DNA of 9,649 nucleotides from Bacillota bacterium (lineage in GTDB: Bacteria; Armatimonadota; Hebobacteria; Hebobacterales; Hebobacteraceae): the NCBI GenBank assembly GCA_030597345.1, contig JAUVSA010000060.1, forward strand, positions 1 through 9,649, in the 5' to 3' direction. Below the pieces are notes generated by a model that saw only the letters and a program-made list of their open reading frames with translations, searched no databases and had not been told where the DNA came from. This document shows positions 1 to 4,868 of the stretch, in pieces. The position numbers and the translations under genes are program-made. Every line of letters starts with the position of its first letter. Positions within the stretch are counted from its first letter, which is position 1.

Positions 1-601
1 CCTTTCGGCCGAGCGGTCCTCCGGGATGCAGGGCGGCGAAGTCCTCTCTGGAGAACTGTCGGGCGGTCATCACGGCCACCGCCAGGGCGTCGCCCATGGC
101 TAGCTGGGCGGTGGTGGAAGCGGTGGGAGCCAGGCCGAGAGGACAGGCCTCGCGCTCCACTGAGACGTTCAGGGTCACGGCCGCCTGATCGGCGAGGGGG
201 CTGTGGTCGCGTCCGGTGAAGGCAATGATGGGGACGTCGATGCGCTTCATCGCTGAGATGATGGGGGCGATCTCGTCCGTCCAGCCGCTCTGGGAGAGGA
301 CAATCAGGACGTCGCCAGCAGCGACCATTCCGAGGTCACCGTGCAAGCCCTCGGCGGGATGAAGGAAGAGGGCCGGGGTGCCGGTGCTGGCCAGGGTGGC
401 GGCGAGCTTGCGACCCACGGCTCCCGACTTCCCCATGCCCGTCACCACGACCCGGCCAGCGCAGTCCAGTATCAGCTCGACCGCGCGCGCGAAGTCTTCG
501 CCGATGCGGTCCTGGAGTGCGCGCACTGCGCCGGCCTCGATGGCCACGGCCTCGCGGGCCTTGGCCAGGGCCTCCGACAGATCGCGTTGCTGGTCACTCA
601 T
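1..601 (-). CDS. kdsD: D-arabinose 5-phosphate isomerase, KdsD/KpsF/GutQ family (3' part cut by window edge)
   Basis: This enzyme interconverts ribulose 5-phosphate and arabinose 5-phosphate, the first step toward Kdo for lipopolysaccharide or capsule. The 200 visible residues form the SIS sugar-isomerase domain: GMGKSG at 55-60, ASTGTP at 71-76, HPAEGLHGDLGM at 81-92, EACPLGLAPTASTT at 151-164 and HPGGPLG at 192-198. The four catalytic residues known from E. coli KdsD (K59, E111, E152, H193) appear as K58, E110, E151 and H192. One oddity is that the usual SGE motif reads SGW (105-107), although E110 is kept. The paired CBS domains expected after about residue 200 lie beyond the edge. The ATG at 601 is chosen because it matches the family N-terminus, but the frame stays open upstream to an ATG at 820. 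No strong Shine-Dalgarno site marks either start. Family assignment is firm; the exact role among KdsD, KpsF and GutQ is inferred from the neighbouring glycosyltransferases. Confidence 0.93.
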   Translation of the reverse strand, partial: MSDQQRDLSEALAKAREAVAIEAGAVRALQDRIGEDFARAVELILDCAGRVVVTGMGKSGAVGRKLAATLASTGTPALFLHPAEGLHGDLGMVAAGDVLIVLSQSGWTDEIAPIISAMKRIDVPIIAFTGRDHSPLADQAAVTLNVSVEREACPLGLAPTASTTAQLAMGDALAVAVMTARQFSREDFAALHPGGPLGRK

Positions 602-820
602 GGATTCACTCAATCCGGGGGTCGATTTCTTCCTCGCGAGGCTGAGGTCCTCTGCGGCCGCATGTCGTCGTGTTGCGGACAGCGGCGCGTGTGCTCTTTC
701 CGGACAGGAGACACGTGCAGCCGCGCTGCCAGCAGCATTGCGCCGCGCGACCGTGGCTCCCGTCGTTGTCATGGAGAACGGGGTGGCGCTCTTGCCGGTG
801 AGGTGCGCGCTCGCGCGCAT
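602..820 (-). other. Gap between the GT-C gene and kdsD, or a 73-codon N-terminal extension of kdsD
   Basis: This 219-bp stretch has no independent gene that I can support. On the minus strand it is open in the kdsD frame throughout. An ATG at 820 directly follows the TGA of the glycosyltransferase (TGA-ATG), and further in-frame starts lie at 772 (ATG) and 610 (TTG). The encoded 73 residues are rich in Ala, Arg, Ser and Thr and match nothing I recognise, which fits a chance open frame in GC-rich DNA. An alternating purine-pyrimidine inverted repeat (TGCGCG, loop CTCG, CGCGCA) lies at 804-819. I see no convincing -35/-10 pair, so kdsD is probably read from the upstream genes. Confidence 0.4.
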
Positions 821-2248
821 TCACTTGGGGGAGCCGCCCGAGAGCCCTGTTTCGGCTGGCAGGGGCATCGGTCCTGCCGGGGCGCCGCAGGCGGCGAGGG
901 AGGAGGCCGCGGCGACCACTGCCAGGGGCGCGAGGTGGAGCAGGACGCGGTCGAGAGAGGTGGTGAGATGCCAGGTGATGTCGTAGGGACTGAAGAGGTA
1001 GATGCCCGTATAGACTGCGAGCTGCCAGAAGAAGAGGCCCCAGAGAAGCGCAAGAGAGCGCTGCCGCCAGGCCGACGTCGCGAAGGCGACGAGGCCCAGA
1101 GCTACGAAGAACCACATCAGCTCCCAGTGCTGCCAGTTGCGGAAGTGCGCCAGGAGAGCGTGATCGATAGCGCGCAGTCGAGATAGCAGTTCCGGCCACG
1201 GGCGGAGCTCCATGCCTGCGAGCTGCAAGCTCGGGACTCCCCACCATGCGCGGAGGGCGGCCCAGGGCAGGTAGGGGAGGAGCAGCGCGGCCGGGCCGAG
1301 GAGTGCAGCACGCTTGCTGAAGCCCCGACCTCGGACCCACCATGCGACGGCGAACGCGAGGGCGCCGCCGAGGGCCATGCTGAGCCCCTCGGCTTTGACG
1401 AGCGCGCCGACGCCGAACATCAGCGCGGCCAGCATCGAGTCCTCCGAGCGGCCGCGCTCGACCCAGTCGGCCATCAACACCGCGGCGGCAAGGAAGCAGA
1501 ATGCCTGGGGCAGGTCGGCCGCGCCGCCGCCGGCGTGGTAGACGAGGAGCGGTACCTGGCAAGCAAGCAAAGTGATGCCCAGGGCCCACGGCAAGGTCAT
1601 GCGGCGACGGAGGTAGCCGGCGAGCAGAGCGACGATGCCGAGCCAGAACACCAGCCCGACGAGCTTTGCCAGGCGCTCGTCCACATGCCCCAAGACCTGA
1701 TAGACGCAGGCCTGTGCGGCGGGGATGGCGAGGGGGTAGTCCAGGTGGGTGTAGCGATAGCGAGCTAGGTTGGTGAAAGTCTGCTGGTTCAGTCCGCCGT
1801 CCACGAAGATGGCCTTGGCCCTGAAGGCCCAGATGTAGCGCCCGTCCCAGAACATTGTGGAGGTGTAGGCGCTCGCGGCGAGCCCCAGGAAAACGACGGC
1901 CAGAAGCAGGACCAACACCGCGGCGAGCTGTGGTACCCACCTCGGGGAAGCCGGGACTTCCTCTGTCTCATCCCGCTCGGTCCGATGGCGCCGAAGGGAA
2001 GAGATGCCGGCCGGTATGGCGAGCACGAGGGCCACGACCAAGACGATCTCCGGGGTGACTCGCCATCCGACGAGGGCCGCCAATACGGAAAGGGTGGCCA
2101 GCACGGCGCAGCCGACCGCGAAGTCGATAGCGGGCTGGGCGTAGCCGAGCGGCCAGCGCCGGCGGCGGAGCCCCAGCGCGCCCAGGAGGAGGGCTCCCAG
2201 CAGCCAGATGATCGAGAGTGCGAGAATAGTGCGGGCAAGTCCGAGCAT
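821..2248 (-). CDS. Polytopic membrane glycosyltransferase, GT-C (ArnT/PMT-like) fold
   Basis: This is a 475-residue integral membrane protein with about ten or more hydrophobic segments, starting with one at residues 8-27. GT-C enzymes take a sugar from a polyprenyl-phosphate donor and transfer it on the outer face of the cytoplasmic membrane. Features that support the fold are an acidic residue in the first large outer loop (WDGRYIW at 134-140), HLDYPL at 168-173, ADLPQAF at 244-250 and KAEG at 285-288. Near the C-terminus there is a WHLTTSLDR segment, seen in the 'glycosyltransferase family 39-like' annotations of many envelope clusters. The ATG at 2248 lies 9 bp after the stop of the GT2 gene, so the two are very likely one transcript with related roles. 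The Shine-Dalgarno site is weak. The hydrophilic tail after about residue 455 is short and Ala/Pro-rich. Acceptor and sugar cannot be told from sequence. Confidence 0.8.
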   Translation of the reverse strand: MLGLARTILALSIIWLLGALLLGALGLRRRRWPLGYAQPAIDFAVGCAVLATLSVLAALVGWRVTPEIVLVVALVLAIPAGISSLRRHRTERDETEEVPASPRWVPQLAAVLVLLLAVVFLGLAASAYTSTMFWDGRYIWAFRAKAIFVDGGLNQQTFTNLARYRYTHLDYPLAIPAAQACVYQVLGHVDERLAKLVGLVFWLGIVALLAGYLRRRMTLPWALGITLLACQVPLLVYHAGGGAADLPQAFCFLAAAVLMADWVERGRSEDSMLAALMFGVGALVKAEGLSMALGGALAFAVAWWVRGRGFSKRAALLGPAALLLPYLPWAALRAWWGVPSLQLAGMELRPWPELLSRLRAIDHALLAHFRNWQHWELMWFFVALGLVAFATSAWRQRSLALLWGLFFWQLAVYTGIYLFSPYDITWHLTTSLDRVLLHLAPLAVVAAASSLAACGAPAGPMPLPAETGLSGGSPK

Positions 2249-2257
2249 CGGGGGAGA

Positions 2258-3574
2258 TCAGGCCTTGGGGCGGCGATATACCCGAGCCGCTGAGTTGCGG
2301 ATGAGAAGCTCATAGCGTTTCGGACGCGGCGTTGCGCCGGCGGCCCAGATCACATAGTCGTGTTTCCAGATCGAGGGCACTTCGGGCACCTGGTCGGGCG
2401 GCGAGTCGAACCAGAAGGGGGCGTGCCCGCTCGTCGCCTCGGGGAAGAAGAAGTTGACTCGCGTAGGATAGAGGCGGTAGACCGTCTCATAGAGTCGAGT
2501 GGGGGGACTCTCATAGCTGGGCCTGTCCGCCTCGGAGAGAACGGCAGCGACTGTGGTCTCGGGAGTCAGGTTCTCCTGCTGGAGGGCGGCGAGCGCGTCG
2601 TAGTAGGGGCCGACCCACTGCTGGCGGGCGTCCGGCTGGCCGGGCGCAGGCTGGGCGCGGGTGTGGATTCCTTGCCAGGCGTGAACGACGGCGGCTCGCA
2701 GCCCGCCGGTGGCCGCGGAGGCGACGAGCCAGACTAAGGCGACGGCGACGGCAAGCGCCCGGAGTGCGACGCAGGCGGCGGCTCCCTGCTGGCCGCGGGG
2801 GGCACGCCCGGAGTAGTGATCAAGAGGCGGGGGCCGGCGGCCCAAGATGCGCTGGAGCAGGGGAGCATAGCGGAGAATGCACAGCATGGCCCAGAGGCCA
2901 TCGCTCCAGCTTACCTTCTTGCCCTGCTCGTAGGTGCGTCCGGCATAGGAGATTCCGATCTCGTAGATCCGGATTCCGGGAATCGCCGCCACCTTGGCGG
3001 TTAGCTCGGGTTCGATGCCGAAGCGATTCTCCTTGAGGCGAATGCGCTCCAGCACCTGGCGGCGGAAGACCTTGTAGCAGGACTCCATGTCGGTCAGGTT
3101 CAGGTTGGTGGACATGTTTGAGATGAGTGTTAGCAAACGATTGCCCTGCATATGCCAGAAGAACAGCACTCGGTGGGCCCCGCCGCCCTGAAAGCGAGAG
3201 CCGAAGACGACGTCCGCGTTGCCCTCGAGGATGGGCGCGAGGAGACTGGGGTATTCTCGGGGGTCGTACTCCAGATCGGCGTCCTGGACGATGACGATAT
3301 CCCCGGTGGCCGCGTCGAAACCGCTGCGAACGGCAGCGCCCTTGCCGCGGTTGCGCTCGTGGGTGATCAGGTGAGAGACCTGGCCCGCGAGCGCGGCGCA
3401 CTCTTCCGCGGTGCCATCGGTGGAGCCGTCATCGACGAGGATGATCTCTCGCTCGAGCCCGCTGAGATCAACGTTCCTGACACGGGAAACGATCTCGGCG
3501 AGCGTGTCGCGCTCGTTGTAGACGGGGATGACGATAGAGACCTTGCGAATGGCGTCTTCAGGTCGCTCTTGCAC
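2258..3574 (-). CDS. GT2 glycosyltransferase (dolichyl/polyprenyl-phosphate sugar synthase type) with an extra C-terminal membrane-anchored domain
   Basis: Residues 1-240 are a GT-A fold family 2 transferase: PVYNE at 17-21, DDGSTDGT at 48-55, QDADLEYDP at 97-105 with the metal-binding DxD, FGIEPE at 185-190, and a YAGRTYEQGKKVSW-like stretch at 210-223 typical of the DPM1-like subgroup. That subgroup moves a sugar from a nucleotide donor to a polyprenyl phosphate in the cytosol. The protein then continues for about 200 residues: a Pro/Arg-rich linker, one hydrophobic helix (about 266-288), and a soluble region (about 295-438) containing LYETVYRLYPTRVNFFFP (361-378). I do not recognise this last domain. 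By topology it would face the periplasm. The start is a GTG at 3574 with a GAGG five bases upstream. Only 9 bp separate it from the GT-C gene, the expected user of its product. The GT2 call is firm; the role of the tail is unknown. Confidence 0.88.
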   Translation of the reverse strand: MQERPEDAIRKVSIVIPVYNERDTLAEIVSRVRNVDLSGLEREIILVDDGSTDGTAEECAALAGQVSHLITHERNRGKGAAVRSGFDAATGDIVIVQDADLEYDPREYPSLLAPILEGNADVVFGSRFQGGGAHRVLFFWHMQGNRLLTLISNMSTNLNLTDMESCYKVFRRQVLERIRLKENRFGIEPELTAKVAAIPGIRIYEIGISYAGRTYEQGKKVSWSDGLWAMLCILRYAPLLQRILGRRPPPLDHYSGRAPRGQQGAAACVALRALAVAVALVWLVASAATGGLRAAVVHAWQGIHTRAQPAPGQPDARQQWVGPYYDALAALQQENLTPETTVAAVLSEADRPSYESPPTRLYETVYRLYPTRVNFFFPEATSGHAPFWFDSPPDQVPEVPSIWKHDYVIWAAGATPRPKRYELLIRNSAARVYRRPKA

Positions 3575-3707
3575 TTGCGCCTCGCCGCGGGGGAGCCCCG
3601 CTCGCAGTGGTGGCGTACGCCGCCACTCGGCCCTTGGAGCCAGCCCGCGCGGTGCGGCCTACGCGGCCCGGCGGTAGAGGCAGTGGCAGGCGTAAGCAGC
3701 AAAGAAA
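3575..3707. other. Leader region between tRNA-Leu and the GT2 gene
   Basis: There is no gene in these 133 bp. On the minus strand there is no hairpin followed by a T-run after the tRNA 3' end, only a short T-rich stretch (TTTCTTT) directly after CCA, so read-through from the tRNA promoter into the GT2 gene is possible. I found no convincing sigma70-type promoter of its own. The most ordered element is the 22-bp inverted repeat at 3606-3627, annotated separately. Confidence 0.4.
3606..3627. repeat. 22-bp near-perfect inverted repeat upstream of the GT2 gene
   Basis: The two 11-base arms AGTGGTGGCGT and ACGCCGCCACT are reverse complements except for one T-G position, with no spacer between them. 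The inner ten bases (GGCGTACGCC) are a perfect palindrome. It lies 32 bp upstream of the GTG start of the GT2 gene. In RNA it could form a hairpin closed by a GTAC tetraloop; in DNA it is the shape of a dimeric repressor site. No T-tract follows it, so it is not a standard terminator. Function is unknown. Confidence 0.5.
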
Positions 3708-3794
3708 TGGTGCCGAGGCGGGGAGTCGAACCCCGACGGGCGTAAGCCCACTAAGTCCTGAACCTAGCGCGTCTGCCAGTTCCGCCACCTCGGC
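3708..3794 (-). tRNA. tRNA-Leu (anticodon CAG)
   Basis: Read on the minus strand, the 87 bases fold as a class II tRNA. The acceptor stem pairs GCCGAGG with CCTCGGC, followed by discriminator A and an encoded CCA (3708-3710). The D arm contains GGCGGAACTGGCAGACGC. The anticodon stem-loop is CTAGG-TTCAGGA-CTTAG, which places CAG at 3758-3760. A long variable arm has a GGGC-TTAC-GCCC stem, and the T arm is CGGGG-TTCGACT-CCCCG. The long variable arm and the CAG anticodon identify leucine (reads CUG codons). It resembles E. coli tRNA-Leu(CAG) closely. Its promoter lies just upstream, at 3808-3836. Confidence 0.97.
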
Positions 3795-3807
3795 ACTCGC
3801 AGGCCGT

Positions 3808-3836
3808 ATTGTATGGAATCCCCTGACCTGCGTCAA
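3808..3836 (-). promoter_or_regulatory. Sigma70-type promoter for tRNA-Leu
   Basis: On the minus strand, TTGACG (3831-3836) and TACAAT (3808-3813) are separated by exactly 17 bp. Transcription would start near 3801, leaving a leader of about seven bases before the tRNA 5' end. It diverges from the tatA promoter, whose -35 lies about 30 bp away. Confidence 0.8.
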
Positions 3837-3867
3837 GGCCGTGGTCAGCGAGCGGCTTGGGCGGGGC

Positions 3868-3896
3868 TTGTCACATCTGCGGGGCGGGGGTATAAT
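3868..3896 (+). promoter_or_regulatory. Sigma70-type promoter for tatA
   Basis: TTGTCA (3868-3873) and a consensus TATAAT (3891-3896) are spaced by 17 bp, the optimum. The expected start near 3903 gives a 5' leader of about 30 bases, with GGAG at 3922-3925 seven bases ahead of the tatA ATG. It is arranged back to back with the tRNA-Leu promoter. Confidence 0.85.
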
Positions 3897-3932
3897 CGCG
3901 TTGGCATAGCGATAGCCTGACGGAGTCTGGCC

Positions 3933-4133
3933 ATGTTGGCGTTCATTGGAAGCCTGGGTCCCACAGAGATCGGTATCATCCTGCTGATCGTCCTCCTGCT
4001 CTTTGGTGCGAAGCGTCTTCCGGAGCTGGCCCGCTCGCTGGGACAGGGCGTGAAGGAGTTTCGCAAGTCGGTCAAGGAGATAGGCGAGGATGCCGACAAC
4101 GACGACTCGGGGCCTTCCCCCAAGTCGTCCTGA
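3933..4133 (+). CDS. tatA: Sec-independent (twin-arginine) protein translocase subunit TatA
   Basis: A 66-residue protein with the standard TatA/TatE layout: a short N-terminal stretch, one transmembrane helix (about residues 10-24, IEIGIILLIVLLLF-like), the FGAKRLPELARSLGQG hinge and amphipathic helix (24-39), then an acidic, Ser/Pro-rich tail. TatA oligomers form the pathway through which folded proteins with twin-arginine signals cross the cytoplasmic membrane, working with TatC. No tatB or tatC is present in the window, so this is a detached copy. TatA and TatE cannot be separated by sequence here, and the short length argues against TatB. It has a clear promoter and a GGAG site. The last 13 codons and the stop lie in a unit that has been tandemly duplicated downstream. 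Confidence 0.95.
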   Translation: MLAFIGSLGPTEIGIILLIVLLLFGAKRLPELARSLGQGVKEFRKSVKEIGEDADNDDSGPSPKSS

Positions 4134-4186
4134 CGGCCGGCGACAACGACGACTCGGGGCCTTCCCCCAAGTCGTCCTGACGGCCG
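4094..4186 (+). repeat. 46-bp perfect tandem duplication of the tatA 3' end, each copy with a hairpin
   Basis: Bases 4094-4139 recur identically at 4141-4186, a period of 47. Copy 1 contains the end of tatA and its TGA (4131-4133); copy 2 is entirely non-coding. Each copy holds an inverted repeat (4101-4129 and 4148-4176): arms GACGACT and AGTCGTC, one C/A mismatch, then GGGG pairing with CCCC around a short CCTTC loop. No T-run follows either hairpin, so intrinsic termination is unlikely, but the paired structures could protect or attenuate the transcript. The absence of any mismatch suggests a recent duplication. Confidence 0.9.
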
Positions 4187-4187
4187 A

Positions 4188-4195
4188 GGGGAGGG
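4188..4195 (+). promoter_or_regulatory. Ribosome binding site that fixes the TTG start at 4201
   Basis: The run GGGGAGGG immediately follows the duplicated block and ends five bases before an in-frame TTG. It is by far the best Shine-Dalgarno site in the open frame. Starting farther upstream would translate the duplicated tatA tail sequence in another frame. Confidence 0.65.
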
Positions 4196-4200
4196 ACACA

Positions 4201-4389
4201 TTGCCGTGCCCGCACTTGGCGCGCGATAGCGGGGAATGTGTGCTGCTGGAGGATGCGCCCGCGGACGAGGAAGAGGGCGGCGAGTTCCCGGTGGAGGAGC
4301 CGATCGAACGGGAGTGGTGTCTGGGCGCGGGCGAGGCATATCGAAGCTGTCCCATCTTCCGCCGATTCATCGCCGACCTGCTCCCGTAA
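4201..4389 (+). CDS. Small four-cysteine protein, putative metal-binding
   Basis: This is a 62-residue acidic protein starting at TTG 4201 behind a strong GGGGAGGG site. It has four cysteines: C3 in CPHL, C13 in GECVL, C40 in EWCLG and C50 in YRSCPIF. The C-P-x-(L/F/Y) ends and the aromatic-Cys pair in the middle resemble small cysteine-cluster proteins of unknown function found in several phyla, in which the cysteines probably bind zinc or an iron-sulfur centre. The middle (about residues 17-38) is almost all Glu, Asp and Pro. It lies 67 bp after tatA in the same direction and is probably on the same transcript, since no promoter or U-tract terminator is visible between them. Function is unknown. 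A start at 4090 would overlap tatA and lose the cysteine-proximal N-terminus, so I reject it. The stop lies in a 10-bp tandem duplication. Confidence 0.62.
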   Translation: MPCPHLARDSGECVLLEDAPADEEEGGEFPVEEPIEREWCLGAGEAYRSCPIFRRFIADLLP

Positions 4390-4402
4390 GCACCCGTAAG
4401 CA
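4383..4402 (+). repeat. 10-bp tandem duplication across the stop codon of the four-cysteine gene
   Basis: The unit CCCGTAAGCA occurs twice head to tail (4383-4392 and 4393-4402). The first copy supplies the final Pro codon and the TAA stop (4387-4389). It is a second, independent short duplication placed at a gene end within 300 bp of the tatA one. Confidence 0.9.
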
Positions 4403-4429
4403 CGCGGCGCGGCCGACGCCACATGGCTC

Positions 4430-4459
4430 TTGACATCGCCGCGCCACTTGTGCTACGTT
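4430..4459 (+). promoter_or_regulatory. Sigma70-type promoter with extended -10 for the cold-shock gene
   Basis: A consensus TTGACA (4430-4435) is followed 18 bp later by TACGTT (4454-4459), preceded by TG one base upstream (TGCTACGTT), an extended -10. The leader would be about 45 bases, much shorter than the long 5' UTR of E. coli cspA, so thermosensor-type folding is not expected. AAGGAGGT at 4498-4505 is a near-perfect Shine-Dalgarno site for the ATG at 4512. Confidence 0.75.
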
Positions 4460-4511
4460 TCGCCCGGCCGCTTCTCGCGCCGAGTACGTATCGGACCAAG
4501 GAGGTGCGCTG

Positions 4512-4712
4512 ATGGCGAGGGGAAAGGTCAAGTGGTTCAACCCCCAGAAGGGCTACGGCTTCATCGAAGTGGACGGCGGTCGGGACGTGTTCGTGCACTA
4601 CTCGGCCATCAAGTTGCCTGGGTTCAAGACGCTAGACGAGGGCCAGCAGGTGCAGTTTGATCTCATGGACGGCGAGAAAGGACCCCACGCGGACAACGTC
4701 CTTCCGATGTAG
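4512..4712 (+). CDS. csp: Cold-shock domain protein (CspA family)
   Basis: A 66-residue single cold-shock domain, the usual length for CspA-type proteins. It begins GKVKWFNPQKGYGFI (4-18), which holds the RNP1 motif KGYGFI, followed by RNP2 VFVHYS (26-31); the domain ends with the HADNV strand. These proteins bind single-stranded RNA and DNA with little specificity and act as RNA chaperones in the cytoplasm, keeping mRNA unfolded for translation. Whether this copy is cold-induced or constitutive cannot be read from sequence, though the short leader and strong promoter favour steady expression. It has its own promoter and an almost ideal Shine-Dalgarno site, so it appears to be a separate unit from the preceding small gene. 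Confidence 0.96.
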   Translation: MARGKVKWFNPQKGYGFIEVDGGRDVFVHYSAIKLPGFKTLDEGQQVQFDLMDGEKGPHADNVLPM

Positions 4713-4753
4713 TCACATTGCCTTGAGCCGTTTCTTCGAACCGCTTGATCAAC

Positions 4754-4780
4754 GCCCCGGCAGGTGGGAACTGCCGGGGC
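4754..4780. terminator. Strong GC hairpin between convergent genes (terminator-like, no U-tract)
   Basis: A perfect 10-bp stem, GCCCCGGCAG paired with CTGCCGGGGC around a seven-base GTGGGAA loop, lies 41 bp after the cold-shock gene and about 90 bp beyond the end of the convergent YkgJ-type gene. Neither side has a run of T, so it may act as a transcript-end stabiliser or a bidirectional L-shaped terminator rather than a classical one. The rest of 4713-4868 shows nothing else. Confidence 0.65.
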
Positions 4781-4868
4781 GAAACTGTGTCAGGTACGCC
4801 CGCGCGCTGCTAGGTGATGTTGGTGCACTCGTGCTGGGGATGCCCCCGCTGCTCTGACCGGGGACGCT

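Noticed and set aside
804..819. Inverted repeat TGCGCG/CGCGCA as a terminator of the glycosyltransferase gene
   Set aside because: The stem is only six bp of alternating GC sequence without a T-tract, and is likely a by-product of composition.
606..1940. 444-codon minus-strand open frame overlapping the GT-C gene
   Set aside because: The translation is Arg/Pro/Ala-rich with no domain, and it is a frame shadow of a gene with clear membrane topology.
3708..3794. tRNA-Leu as an integration (att) site for a mobile element
   Set aside because: No second copy of the tRNA 3' end and no integrase or phage gene appear in the window.
3558..4598. 346-codon minus-strand open frame across the tRNA, tatA and the four-cysteine gene
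   Set aside because: It reads through a tRNA gene and antisense to tatA, with low-complexity Ser/Arg/Pro sequence.
4713..4868. Intrinsic terminator with U-tract or small RNA after the cold-shock gene
   Set aside because: Only a GC hairpin is present; no T-run on either strand and no promoter for a separate RNA was seen.
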